From Halomonas sp. KAO (GTDB taxonomy: Bacteria; Pseudomonadota; Gammaproteobacteria; Pseudomonadales; Halomonadaceae), in the NCBI RefSeq assembly GCF_015595025.1, contig NZ_JADNRL010000018.1, positions 40,581-92,798 of the forward strand: a DNA stretch of 52,218 nt. Direction: 5' to 3'. The position numbers were made by a program, and so were the translations under genes. Below the pieces are notes generated by a model. It saw only the letters and a program-made list of their open reading frames with translations, was not told the origin of the DNA and ran no database searches. Below, piece after piece: positions 8,199 through 16,561 of this stretch (the stretch's first letter is position 1; every line of letters starts with the position of its first letter).

Positions 8199-9105
8199 GG
8201 TGGCTGAGGCGCCGCTTACGGTAATCAGCGGCTTTTTGGGTGCGGGCAAGACGACCTATCTCAATGAGCTGATTCGGCAAGGGATTCCCGAGGACTCGCT
8301 GATAGTGATCAACGATTTTGGCGATATCAATATCGATGCCGAGCTGATCGATTACCGCGATGATCGAATGATCCAGCTGAGCAATGGTTGTCTCTGCTGC
8401 ACCCTGGGGGGCACTCTGGCCGAGCAGCTGGCCGAGGCCATGCGACTCAAGCAGGCGCCGCGAGCGGTGTTTATCGAGACCAGCGGGGTCGCCGATCCTG
8501 CGCGCATCGCCGATATTGCCCGTGTTTCGAAACGCCTGAAGCTCGAGGAGGTCGTTTGCCTGGTCGACGGCAGTCGTATCGAGACCCATCGCGACGATCG
8601 GCTGGTCGGCGAAACCTGGCACGCCCAGATTCGCGCCGCGACACGTCTGTTGGTCAACCGACTTACCGGGGCTGATAAGCCACAGGCGCTGCTTGACGGA
8701 CTACAGAAGCTGAATCCGGAGGCGCTAATTGAGCCTATGGAGGAGGGAAGCGCACGCGAGGTGCGTCCTACGCCAGCACGGACTTTCATGACACCGGTTG
8801 CTACTGGGGCACCACTGGATCACGCCGGCGGTGGCCCGGGTGGCTGGCGTTCGGCAAGCTTGACGATGTCCAGCGCCGTGGATCTAGAACGGCTACAGGA
8901 GCTTCTGCTTGAACATGATGATGTGCTGCTGCGTGCCAAGGGGTTTGTTCATTGTCAGCGCCGAAATAGCCGACAGCTGCTGCAGTTCAGCGGTGGGCGA
9001 CTGCATTTTCGGCCGGCGCCAGTGGCCGGCCATAATCAGGTGGTCTGTATCGGTCGCGCTGGCAAGCGTTTTGAGGCGCTATTGACCACGCTGGCGACCC
9101 TGTGA
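8185..9105 (+). CDS. COG0523 (CobW/YjiA-like) GTPase, putative metallochaperone
   Basis: 306 residues. Walker A is intact (GFLGAGKT, residues 16-23), the COG0523 metal motif CLCC is at 69-72, and ETSGVADP at 98-105 is the G3 region. The G4 motif, normally NKxD, reads NRLT at 158-161, so the guanine-specifying Asp is missing; this is odd and may alter nucleotide specificity. The C-terminal domain is present (GGRLHFRPAP). Family members deliver Zn, Co or other metals to client enzymes. It begins inside the amidohydrolase gene (14-base overlap), a fusion-like arrangement pointing to a dedicated chaperone for that enzyme. The role is inferred; the family call is firm. Confidence 0.88.
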   Translation: MRPSEVAEAPLTVISGFLGAGKTTYLNELIRQGIPEDSLIVINDFGDINIDAELIDYRDDRMIQLSNGCLCCTLGGTLAEQLAEAMRLKQAPRAVFIETSGVADPARIADIARVSKRLKLEEVVCLVDGSRIETHRDDRLVGETWHAQIRAATRLLVNRLTGADKPQALLDGLQKLNPEALIEPMEEGSAREVRPTPARTFMTPVATGAPLDHAGGGPGGWRSASLTMSSAVDLERLQELLLEHDDVLLRAKGFVHCQRRNSRQLLQFSGGRLHFRPAPVAGHNQVVCIGRAGKRFEALLTTLATL

Positions 9106-9156
9106 CTGCGGCCGAGTGGTGATAGTTGGTGTGGGGGCCATTCCCTGAGCGCGGCG

Positions 9157-10647
9157 CTAGATCGAAGGCGGGGTATCACAGGCCTGCATGGCCAGCGGTA
9201 TCAGTGCCGCAAGGCGTGCGATCCCCTCCTCGATACGATCATCGGCAATCGCCGAAAAGCCGAGTCGGAAGTACTCTCTACGAGGAGTATCGAAGAAGTG
9301 GATGTCGCCGCATTCGATCAGAATGCTCTGCTCGGCGGCCAGGCGCCTGAGCTTTTGGCAATCGAGGCCCTCAGGCCCCTTGATCCAGAAGCAGGAACCA
9401 CCGTAGGTGGAAGGCAACGCTGCGTGAGGCATATGACGGGCAAGGGCATCTCTCATCAGCTGCCAGCGTCTGTGGTATGCCTGATGCATCTGGCGCAGCA
9501 GGGCGTCGTGATAGCCGCGGTCGAGAAACAGCGCCACGGCACGCTGGTTGTTGGTCGGCGGATGCCGCAGCATCAAGCGTCTCAGCGCTCGAGCTTCGCG
9601 AATCAACGTGGGGTGGCCGACCATATAGCCCAGACGTAGCCCGGGTGCCAGGGTCTTGGAGAGACTGCCTACATAGATGACCCGCTTGTGGCGATCCAGG
9701 CTCTTGAGTGCCGGAGTGGGGGTATCCAGATAATTGGTTTCACTCTCGTAGTCGTCTTCGATGATCAGGAAGTTATGGATCTCGGCCATGTCCAGCAGTT
9801 TACGCCGACGCTCCAGAGGCATGGTGACCGTGGTTGGTGATTGATGGCTGGGCGTGGCATAGACGAGATCGCAACTTGCGATATCGGCGTCCAGTCGCAT
9901 CCCCTGCTCATCGACCGGTAGCAGCAGAATATCGTCCGTAAAGGTACGTGCGGTGTTGTAAACATCAACGTAGCCCGGGTTTTCCATGCCGAATCGCCGC
10001 CCGGCCTTGAGCATCAGCATGCAGGTGATCCATAGCGCCTGTTGGGCACCCACCGTCACCAGGATCTCCTCGGGTTTGGCCCAGACTCCGCGGCGGGGGA
10101 GCAGGCGCTGGTGGATTTGCTCGATCAGCATCGGGTCATCGTTGTTGAGGTGATCCACGGCCCAGCTGTGGATGGCCGGTACGCTCATCGAGTCGCGACT
10201 ACACTCGCGCCAGCGTTGGGTAGGGAACAGGTCAGGATCGATCTGGCCGTACAGGAACGGGTAGTCGTAGCTGGGCCAGTCATTGGGCTTGTTGATGGTC
10301 TTCTGCCGGGATGGATGCATGGTCAGGAGCTCCTCCCAGGGCAGTCGGTCGGCTTCGATATCATTGAGACGTACCGGCTTTTCGGCGTGGCCCTTTAGGA
10401 TCTCGGGGTTGACGAAGTAGCCGCTGCGCTTCCTGGCGATCAGATAACCGTCGTCCAGCAACTGTTCATAGGCCAGCATCACGGTGTTGCGGGCCACGTT
10501 CAGGTCCCTGGCCAGCTTGCGGCTCGAGGGGAGGGCCTGCTCCAGTGGCAGGTGGCCGTTGAGGATGGCGCGAGCGATCTGTTCCCGAAGCTGACGCTGC
10601 AGGCTATCAGGCAGATTGGGATCGAGATGGAAAAGTAGCTCGCTCAT
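9157..10647 (-). CDS. MocR-type regulator (GntR HTH plus aminotransferase-like domain)
   Basis: 496 residues. The N-terminal GntR winged HTH spans about residues 10-75 (LREQIARAILNGHLPLEQALPSSRKLARDLNVARNTV). A linker joins it to a fold-type I aminotransferase domain; the PLP-binding Lys is in GSLSKTLAPGLRLG and the partner Asp is in the preceding EDDYESE. MocR proteins (PdxR, GabR, TauR, EhuR) sense amino compounds through PLP chemistry. It is divergent from the TRAP transporter genes with 379 bases between, which contain a TTGGTC...GACCAA dyad. TauR of taurine clusters belongs to this family, and xsc/tauXY lie at the left edge, so a TauR role is possible but unproven. Confidence 0.92.
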   Translation of the reverse strand: MSELLFHLDPNLPDSLQRQLREQIARAILNGHLPLEQALPSSRKLARDLNVARNTVMLAYEQLLDDGYLIARKRSGYFVNPEILKGHAEKPVRLNDIEADRLPWEELLTMHPSRQKTINKPNDWPSYDYPFLYGQIDPDLFPTQRWRECSRDSMSVPAIHSWAVDHLNNDDPMLIEQIHQRLLPRRGVWAKPEEILVTVGAQQALWITCMLMLKAGRRFGMENPGYVDVYNTARTFTDDILLLPVDEQGMRLDADIASCDLVYATPSHQSPTTVTMPLERRRKLLDMAEIHNFLIIEDDYESETNYLDTPTPALKSLDRHKRVIYVGSLSKTLAPGLRLGYMVGHPTLIREARALRRLMLRHPPTNNQRAVALFLDRGYHDALLRQMHQAYHRRWQLMRDALARHMPHAALPSTYGGSCFWIKGPEGLDCQKLRRLAAEQSILIECGDIHFFDTPRREYFRLGFSAIADDRIEEGIARLAALIPLAMQACDTPPSI

Positions 10648-11026
10648 GGGTGCGCTGTCCTCATCTTACCAACGGTGGAATGGGCTGTGCCGCCATGGCT
10701 CGATGGCAGTTCGCGTTGGTGGTGCTGTCCATTGTACTTGGTCATTTTCCTTTATAAATCCATTTGTTACAGCTGGACCAAAGGGTAATGCCGCACTGGT
10801 ACTAGTCGGTGGTCTGGTAAGTGCGTAGAACCCGAAGTATGGAAAGGTGATAACTCCTGTTCCATGCAAGGAGATGGAGGAGAGTAGGGCCTGAAGGGAC
10901 GAGACACCACCCTGGCATGACTCCCCGAGTGTTGACGTGCCGGCAGAGCCCTCTTCGATGATCAGTGTTGCTGGTCACCTGCCATTTACCTGTCGTCAAC
11001 GACAACAACAACCCTTGGAGCTCCCT
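10648..11026. promoter_or_regulatory. Divergent promoter region mocR / TRAP operon with a dyad
   Basis: 379 bases with no gene. TTGGTC at 10738-10743 and GACCAA at 10776-10781 form an inverted repeat, the right half extending to CTGGACCAAA at 10773-10782. Between them is an AT-rich stretch (TTTATAAAT). On the minus strand TACAAT (complement of 10731-10736) could be the mocR -10. The CTGGACC core recurs upstream of the APC permease gene. MocR regulators usually bind such short repeats between divergent genes; assignment is inference. Confidence 0.45.
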
Positions 11027-12040
11027 ATGCGTATTCAGAAACTTGTTCTTCCCATGGCGGTATCCGCTGTGAGCCTTGCGCTGAGTGGCAACGCGATGGC
11101 CGAGACCTGGAAAATGGCAGTCGGCGACGCCGCCGGTGGCACCCAGTATGAACTTGGCAAGACCTTTGCCGAACTGATCGAGGAGAAGACCGACGGCGAT
11201 GTCACCGTGGACCTCTTTCCCAATGGTCAGCTCGGTAGCGAACAGGACACCGTCAACAATGCCAGCATGGGCTTGCTGGACCTCTCCATCGTCGCCATCA
11301 ACAACATCACCCCGTTCTCGCCGACAGTGGGGGTGCTGACACTGCCCTACGTCATCCAGGGGGCCGAAGATGCCAAGCTGCTGACCCAGGGGGAGGTCGG
11401 TGAGGAGCTGGCCGAGAATACCATTCGAGATGCGGGTGTGCGTCTTCTCGGTTGGGCTTATTCAGGCTGCCGTCGTCTGACCAACTCCGCACGTCCAGTG
11501 GCTGAGCCGGCCGATCTCGACGGCCTGGTGATTCGAGTGCCCAAGAACGAGATCATGATTTCTGCCTACCAGTCCTGGGGCGTCAACCCCAACCCGCTGG
11601 CGTGGTCGGAAACCTTCACTGCCCTGCAGCAGGGTGTGGTCGATGGGCAGGATAACCCCTATATCACCATCGACGCCATGAAGTTCTACGAGGTTCAGGA
11701 CTATGTTACCGACAGCTGTTATGTCTTCTCGCTGGAGCCGCTGATCATTGGCGAGGGGCAATTCCAGAGCCTGAGCCCAGAGCTTCAAACAGCCGTGCTT
11801 GAGGCTGGTCAGGAAGCCACCGAGCACAGCTACAGCTACCTGCTGGAAAGCGAAGAAGCCATCAAGCAGCGCCTGGTGGAAGAGCACGGCATGGAGATCG
11901 TCGAGCCTGCCAATGACGAGCAGGAGTGGATCGAGCTTGCCACCGGCATCTGGCCTGACTTCTACGACAGCATCGGAGGCAAGGAAAAGCTGGACGAGGT
12001 TCTCGCCACGCTGGGTCGAGAGCCCGCTCCGGAGCAGTGA
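11027..12040 (+). CDS. dctP: TRAP transporter substrate-binding protein (DctP family)
   Basis: 337 residues, periplasmic. The signal peptide is MRIQKLVLPMAVSAVSLAL... ending ...GNAMA before ETWKM. The DctP signatures follow: LFPNGQLGSEQD, then DLDGLVIRVPKNEI, whose Arg is the usual carboxylate-binding residue, and WSETFTALQQGVVDGQDNP. I start at 11027 rather than at an upstream in-frame ATG because of the signal peptide and a GGAG six bases before it. It is the first gene of a DctP-DctQ-DctM-UspA run, the same order as the ectoine transporter teaABCD of Halomonas elongata and some taurine TRAP systems (tauKLM). The ligand cannot be told from sequence. Confidence 0.93.
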   Translation: MRIQKLVLPMAVSAVSLALSGNAMAETWKMAVGDAAGGTQYELGKTFAELIEEKTDGDVTVDLFPNGQLGSEQDTVNNASMGLLDLSIVAINNITPFSPTVGVLTLPYVIQGAEDAKLLTQGEVGEELAENTIRDAGVRLLGWAYSGCRRLTNSARPVAEPADLDGLVIRVPKNEIMISAYQSWGVNPNPLAWSETFTALQQGVVDGQDNPYITIDAMKFYEVQDYVTDSCYVFSLEPLIIGEGQFQSLSPELQTAVLEAGQEATEHSYSYLLESEEAIKQRLVEEHGMEIVEPANDEQEWIELATGIWPDFYDSIGGKEKLDEVLATLGREPAPEQ

Positions 12041-12068
12041 TCCCGGTTTTATCATGATGGCGTGAAAC

Positions 12069-12101
12069 GCCCCCTGCTCCGGCCGTTGGCCGGGGTAGGG
12101 C
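12069..12101 (+). terminator. Intercistronic stem-loop between dctP and dctQ
   Basis: CCGGCC (12079-12084) pairs with GGCCGG (12088-12093) around GTT, extended by an imperfect GCCCC/GGGC outer stem. There is no T-tract. Stem-loops at this place often stabilise the message of the abundant binding protein or partly terminate before the permease genes; that role is inferred. Confidence 0.5.
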
Positions 12102-12138
12102 TGTTCCTAGAAGGTTCTCGCCTCAGGGGGTCGGCTTA

Positions 12139-12699
12139 ATGAAACACTTCTTCAAGCTAATCGATAATCTGGAGAACTATCTCTGCCAGTTTCTCCTGGT
12201 TACCTTCGTAGCGCTGCTTTTCGCACAGATTCTGCTGCGCAACCTGTTCAGCTACTCGCTTCCATGGGGCGATGAGCTGGCGACATACGCCTTCGTCTGG
12301 TTTGCCTATCTCGGGGCGGTATATGCCACCAAGATGTCGGCGCACAACCGAGTGACGTTCCAGTTCAAGTTTCTTCCGCGCTGGGTGGAAAAGGTTTGTG
12401 GTCTTTTGACCGACCTGATCTGGATCGGATTCAATGCTGTATTTATCTATATGAGCTATGACTTCGTGTTCAACAGGATGAACCTGTTCTGGAAGTCTCA
12501 GACACTGGGCGTTCCGATGAAGTATTTCTATCTGATTCTTCCGATCGCCTTCACTGCCATGACGATCCGCATTCTTCAGAATAACTATTTAAGATTCATC
12601 AAGAAGGTAGATATCGTCGACCCCGAATCCCAGGAAGTCGAAAAACTCAAAAACACCGGTGGTGACGTGCAAGACACACCGGAAGGCGGGGAGAGATAG
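12139..12699 (+). CDS. dctQ: TRAP transporter small permease (DctQ family)
   Basis: 186 residues with four hydrophobic segments (about 18-38, 50-70, 88-110, 130-150) as in DctQ, and a hydrophilic C-terminal tail. The family signature is in the second segment (PWGDELATYAFVWFAYLGAVYATK). It forms the membrane complex with the DctM protein encoded two bases downstream. It lies 98 bases after the binding protein gene, with a GC-rich stem-loop between. Confidence 0.92.
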   Translation: MKHFFKLIDNLENYLCQFLLVTFVALLFAQILLRNLFSYSLPWGDELATYAFVWFAYLGAVYATKMSAHNRVTFQFKFLPRWVEKVCGLLTDLIWIGFNAVFIYMSYDFVFNRMNLFWKSQTLGVPMKYFYLILPIAFTAMTIRILQNNYLRFIKKVDIVDPESQEVEKLKNTGGDVQDTPEGGER

Positions 12700-12701
12700 G
12701 C

Positions 12702-14042
12702 ATGGATACGACGATTATTTACGTCCTGTTTGGGGTCTTCTTCCTGCTGTTGATCCTCGGAGCCCCGATCACAGTCTCCCTGGGGGTGGCCGCGCTGGCT
12801 ACCTACCTCAGCTTGGGGGAAAACCCCATGGCATTCGTGCAGATCGCCTTCACCTCGGTGGGATCCTTTCCGCTGATGGCGTTGCCGGCGTTTATTCTTG
12901 CGGGAGCACTAATGGAGGCCGCGGGTATCTCCAAGCGGCTGGTGGATATCGCCGAGGCCTTCGCCGGACCGGTGACCGGTGGGCTGGCAGCGGCTACGGT
13001 GTTTGCCTGCATGTTCTTTGGCGCGATCTCGGGCTCCGGCCCCGCCACTACCGCGGCGGTAGGCATGCTGATGATCCCGGCCATGGCCAACCGTGGCTAT
13101 GATCGAGGCTACGGCTCGGCCATTACCGCCTCCTCGGGTGGGCTGGGTGTTGTGATACCGCCGTCGATTCCCATGGTGATCTTCGGCATATCGGGTATGG
13201 GGCTGCAACCACCGCCGGAAGCCGTCGCCGAGCATGGCGCCTTTCAGACACTCTCCATTCCCAAGCTCTTTATCGCCGGCATCCTGCCGGGTGTCGTGAT
13301 CGCCAGCTGCCTCTTGAGCATCAACTACTTTATTTCACGCAAGCGTGGCTATCGAGGCTTGACCGATCACTGGTCCTGGCCGCAGATCCGCGGCACCCTG
13401 CGCAAGGGTGTCTGGTCGATGCTGGCGCCCATCATCATTCTGGGGGGCATCTATAGCGGTCTATTCACGCCTACCGAGTCCGCTGTCGTGGCTATCGTCT
13501 ATACCTTGATCGTCGGCACCTTCCTGCACAAGGAGCTTGCATGGAAGCCCGCCATGCGGACGTTGGAGACCACCACCTGGATCACTGGACGCGTGTTGCT
13601 GATACTGTTCACGGCCACGGTCTTTGGGCGTCTGTTGGTGGAGCAGCGGGTACCGGCCTATATTGCCGAGGGAATGTTGAGCTTTACCGATAACATCTAC
13701 CTGATCTGGGGCATGGTAATCTTCTTCCTGCTGTTTGTGGGTATGTTCATGGAGACTCTGGCGGCAATCATGATTCTGACGCCGGTGCTGCTGCCTATCA
13801 TGTACATGCTGGGGATGGATCCGGTGCATGTGGGCATCGTCGTGGTCTGTGCCCTGGCGATTGGCTTCCAGACGCCACCACTGGGTGAGAATCTGTTCGT
13901 TGCTTCGGGTATTGGAGGAGCATCGATCGAGGAAATATCGCTCAAGGCACTACCTTTTGCCGGTGCTTCGATCGTGGCACTCTTTATCATTGCCTATTTC
14001 CCGCAGATCTCGCTGTGGTTACCCAGCCTGCTGGGCTACTGA
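12702..14042 (+). CDS. dctM: TRAP transporter large permease (DctM family)
   Basis: 446 residues, about 12 transmembrane segments, the channel-forming subunit of the TRAP transporter in the inner membrane. Recognisable DctM motifs: LPAFILAGALMEAAGI, FGAISGSGPATTAAVG and TASSGGLGVVIPPSIPMVIFG. It starts two bases after the dctQ stop, with GGGGAGAG upstream. The substrate is driven in by the Na+ gradient, as is usual in marine and halophilic bacteria. Confidence 0.95.
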   Translation: MDTTIIYVLFGVFFLLLILGAPITVSLGVAALATYLSLGENPMAFVQIAFTSVGSFPLMALPAFILAGALMEAAGISKRLVDIAEAFAGPVTGGLAAATVFACMFFGAISGSGPATTAAVGMLMIPAMANRGYDRGYGSAITASSGGLGVVIPPSIPMVIFGISGMGLQPPPEAVAEHGAFQTLSIPKLFIAGILPGVVIASCLLSINYFISRKRGYRGLTDHWSWPQIRGTLRKGVWSMLAPIIILGGIYSGLFTPTESAVVAIVYTLIVGTFLHKELAWKPAMRTLETTTWITGRVLLILFTATVFGRLLVEQRVPAYIAEGMLSFTDNIYLIWGMVIFFLLFVGMFMETLAAIMILTPVLLPIMYMLGMDPVHVGIVVVCALAIGFQTPPLGENLFVASGIGGASIEEISLKALPFAGASIVALFIIAYFPQISLWLPSLLGY

Positions 14043-14099
14043 TCGGCCCACGATGAATCGCCATCAAGCCATGATGCTGGTGGCGGTCGAGGAGGAAGC

Positions 14100-14588
14100 A
14101 TGAGTCATGGTATAGAGCGCATCCTGTGCTGCGTGGGTCTACGTGCCGATAGCGACTACGTGTTGCATCGAGCGATCTCCCTGGCACTGGCAACACAGGC
14201 CGAGCTGCATGTCTTACATGCGGTCAAGGCACTTCCCGATGAAATGGCGAACACGCTGAAGGTCAACATTCGTGATCGTGACGTGCTAAATACATTAATG
14301 GAGCAGCGCATCGAGCAGGCTCGAGTTGAACTGGAAACCAGGCTCGATGCCTTCTGGCAACGCCACTCGCAACTGCATGAGGCCCTTGGCGACCGACAGA
14401 TAGGTTGCACCGTGCTGGAAGGCTATCCATCGTCGGTAATTTCCCATTTTGCCAGCCGGGGAAAGTTTGACATGATCGTGGTAGCCGCCAACAAGCGTAG
14501 CTTTTCTGCCAGCTACGCGGGCAAGGTAACCAAGGGGGTGATCAAGAGGGCCAAAATTCCGGTAGTGGTGGTACCCAAGAGTTCTTGA
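14100..14588 (+). CDS. Universal stress protein (UspA family) linked to a TRAP transporter
   Basis: 162 residues, alpha/beta UspA fold: ERILCCVGLRADSDYVLHRAISLA at the N-terminus and a FDMIVVAANKR...VVVVPKSS C-terminus. It follows dctM by 57 bases with GAGGAGGA before the start. In H. elongata, TeaD, a Usp encoded after teaABC, binds ATP and modulates the ectoine TRAP transporter, so a regulatory role for this protein is plausible. Here the usual ATP motif G-x2-G-x9-G is not kept: the first two glycines read A and K in AANKRSFSASYAGKV, so ATP binding is doubtful. A good intrinsic terminator follows at 14662-14692. Confidence 0.85.
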   Translation: MSHGIERILCCVGLRADSDYVLHRAISLALATQAELHVLHAVKALPDEMANTLKVNIRDRDVLNTLMEQRIEQARVELETRLDAFWQRHSQLHEALGDRQIGCTVLEGYPSSVISHFASRGKFDMIVVAANKRSFSASYAGKVTKGVIKRAKIPVVVVPKSS

Positions 14589-14661
14589 TAAGCAATGCAT
14601 GAGTCGTTGGTTGATATAGGCAGAGATCGGGTTAGGTAACTCAGATTTGGAAAATGTCAGG

Positions 14662-14692
14662 CGCCACCCTTTAAAATGGGTGGCGTTTTTTT
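14662..14692 (+). terminator. Rho-independent terminator of the TRAP-usp operon
   Basis: CGCCACCC (14662-14669) pairs with GGGTGGCG (14678-14685) around an 8-nt AT-rich loop and is followed by seven T residues. It sits 74 bases after the usp stop: a textbook terminator. Confidence 0.9.
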
Positions 14693-15039
14693 GTAAACAC
14701 CAGCGATGTTCTTCAGTTATAAACTAACGTCAATTAGATGTTGGTCGCTGTGGTCCAATGTGGAAATCATTTCTGGACCTATCGGCTCTGTGGGTGACGT
14801 CCTAGTATCGAGTGTTGATATGGATTGGGAAAAAACCTTGTAGTCGTATGGATTGTGGCTATTTAAAGCAATGAGAGCCGCTTGTTGCCAAGGGCTTTAT
14901 GCTTTTTTGCTGGTTCCAGGTTTCGCAAGAAGCCCAAGGTGGGACAAGAAGAAACGTAACCTAAAGACTTCCATAGGATGCCGGAAAAAATAGATTTTCT
15001 GACAATATCGTTGCATCTTTGGAACGAAGGAGAAATTTA
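14693..15039 (+). promoter_or_regulatory. Leader region of the APC permease with a GGTCCA/TGGACC dyad
   Basis: About 350 bases without a gene. GGTCCA (14752-14757) and TGGACC (14774-14779) form a perfect 6-bp inverted repeat with a 16-base spacer. The right half reads CTGGACCTAT (14773-14782), sharing CTGGACC with the mocR/dctP intergenic region. The stretch is AT-richer than its neighbours and ends with AAGGAG before the permease start. A regulatory role is inferred. Confidence 0.4.
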
Positions 15040-16482
15040 ATGGAACAAACCAGTCAGCTGAAGAAGTGTCTGAAACCGCATTGGGTATGGGCCATTGCAT
15101 TTGGTTCCGCCGTCGGGTGGGGCAGCTTTGTGCTCCCCGCCGACTGGATCGCCACGGCAGGTCCAATGGGGGCCATCATCGGGCTGGCGATCGGGGCTCT
15201 GCTGATGATCATCATCGGCGTAAGTTATGGATTTCTGATAAAAATTTTTCCTGTGACAGGTGGAGGATTCTCCTACGCCTACCTGGGGTTCGGGCGCCAG
15301 CATGCGTTCTTCTGCGGGTGGTTTCTGACACTAGGATATATCTCCATCGTGGCACTGAATGCTTCCGCACTAGCTCTACTGGCGAAGTTTCTGGTGCCCG
15401 AAATAGCGACCTTCGGAAGAATGTACGCCATTGCCGGCTGGGAGGTCTATTTCGGAGAAGTGGCCATCGCCAGCCTGGCATTGATGCTGTTTGCCTGGAT
15501 CAATATTCGTGGTGGTAGCCTCTCGGGAAAGAGCCAGTTCATCTTCTGCATGCTGCTGGTTGGCGGTGCCTTTCTGGTGGTTGTCGGGATGCTGGTTTCG
15601 CCTACCACGTCGTTCGACAACATGGTGCCGCTGTTTCAGCCGGAAAAGGCCACCTGGTCGGCGATTTTCGCCATCGTCGCCATTGCGCCCTGGGCCTATG
15701 TGGGATTCGATAGCGTGCCCCAGGCGGCGGAGGAGTTCGACTTCTCACCGGCGAAGGCATTTATGCTGATTGTCCTCGCGTTGCTGATGGCGGCTGTGCA
15801 CTACTCGGTTCTGATTGTCGCCACTTCGATCGCCATGCCCTGGACCGAGCTGGTGGCTGGCTCTCCGGTCTGGGGCACCGGTGAGATGGTGCAGGGCGTG
15901 CTGGGCAACCTGGGGCTCACGGTTCTGTCCGTGGCGCTGCTGATGGGGATCGCCACCGGTCTCAACGGCTTCTATATTTCCACCAGTCGCCTGCTGTTCG
16001 CTCAAGGGCGAGCGAAGTTCCTGCCCAAGATGTTTGCTCGGCTTCACCCCGTTCACGGCACTCCCTCCACCGGCATTCTGTTCACCTGCGGTATCTGCCT
16101 GCTGGCGCCCTGGTTCGGGCGTGAAGTGCTGCTGTGGATCGTTGACATGGCCGCCACCGGTGTGGCGATTGCCTACTTCTACTGCTGCGCGGTGGCCTAC
16201 AAGTGCTTCAAGTGGTCTCCGGCCTGCGTGGGGCAACACTATGAGGGCTGCGTCTCGCCCTTCAAGAAGGTACTGTCGCTGATGGGGGCCCTTAGCAGCC
16301 TGTGCTTCCTGTCGCTGCTGCTGATTCCTGGTTCGCCGGGTGCCTTGAGCCTACCCTCCTGGATTGCCCTGGTGGCCTGGGGTGCCTTGGGAGCAGTCCT
16401 CTATGTCGCGCGTCGGCTGCATATTCACCAGATGCCCAAGCATAAGCTTGACCGCCTGATCCTGGCGGCCGGCGAAGGCTGA
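15040..16482 (+). CDS. APC-superfamily amino acid permease
   Basis: 480 residues with about 12 transmembrane segments. The first segment has the APC glycine pattern (WVWAIAFGSAVGWGSF) and segment 2-3 the GGGFSYAYLGFG motif. The family takes up amino acids or amines by proton or ion symport, or exchange. I chose ATG 15040 (AAGGAG seven bases upstream) over an in-frame TTG 21 bases earlier. It stands alone between the usp terminator and the converging iclR gene. Substrate unknown; a MocR-type operator-like sequence lies upstream. Confidence 0.88.
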   Translation: MEQTSQLKKCLKPHWVWAIAFGSAVGWGSFVLPADWIATAGPMGAIIGLAIGALLMIIIGVSYGFLIKIFPVTGGGFSYAYLGFGRQHAFFCGWFLTLGYISIVALNASALALLAKFLVPEIATFGRMYAIAGWEVYFGEVAIASLALMLFAWINIRGGSLSGKSQFIFCMLLVGGAFLVVVGMLVSPTTSFDNMVPLFQPEKATWSAIFAIVAIAPWAYVGFDSVPQAAEEFDFSPAKAFMLIVLALLMAAVHYSVLIVATSIAMPWTELVAGSPVWGTGEMVQGVLGNLGLTVLSVALLMGIATGLNGFYISTSRLLFAQGRAKFLPKMFARLHPVHGTPSTGILFTCGICLLAPWFGREVLLWIVDMAATGVAIAYFYCCAVAYKCFKWSPACVGQHYEGCVSPFKKVLSLMGALSSLCFLSLLLIPGSPGALSLPSWIALVAWGALGAVLYVARRLHIHQMPKHKLDRLILAAGEG

Positions 16483-16506
16483 CATCGAACGGCTGACTGG
16501 CTGAGG

Positions 16507-16544
16507 TGGGGCCCTCGAGCGCTACAAGGTGCTCGCAGGCCCCA
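16507..16544. terminator. Hairpin between converging permease and iclR-type genes
   Basis: A 14-base arm beginning TGGGGCC (16507-16520) pairs with 16531-16544 with a two-base internal mismatch and a 10-nt loop. There is no T-tract. Its place between convergent genes suggests bidirectional termination. Confidence 0.45.
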
Positions 16545-16561
16545 TGCTGTAGGATGGACTG

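Noticed and set aside
8750..8830. Frameshift in the COG0523 gene
   Set aside because: The frame is open throughout and the C-terminal domain is in the same frame; only the linker is unusual.
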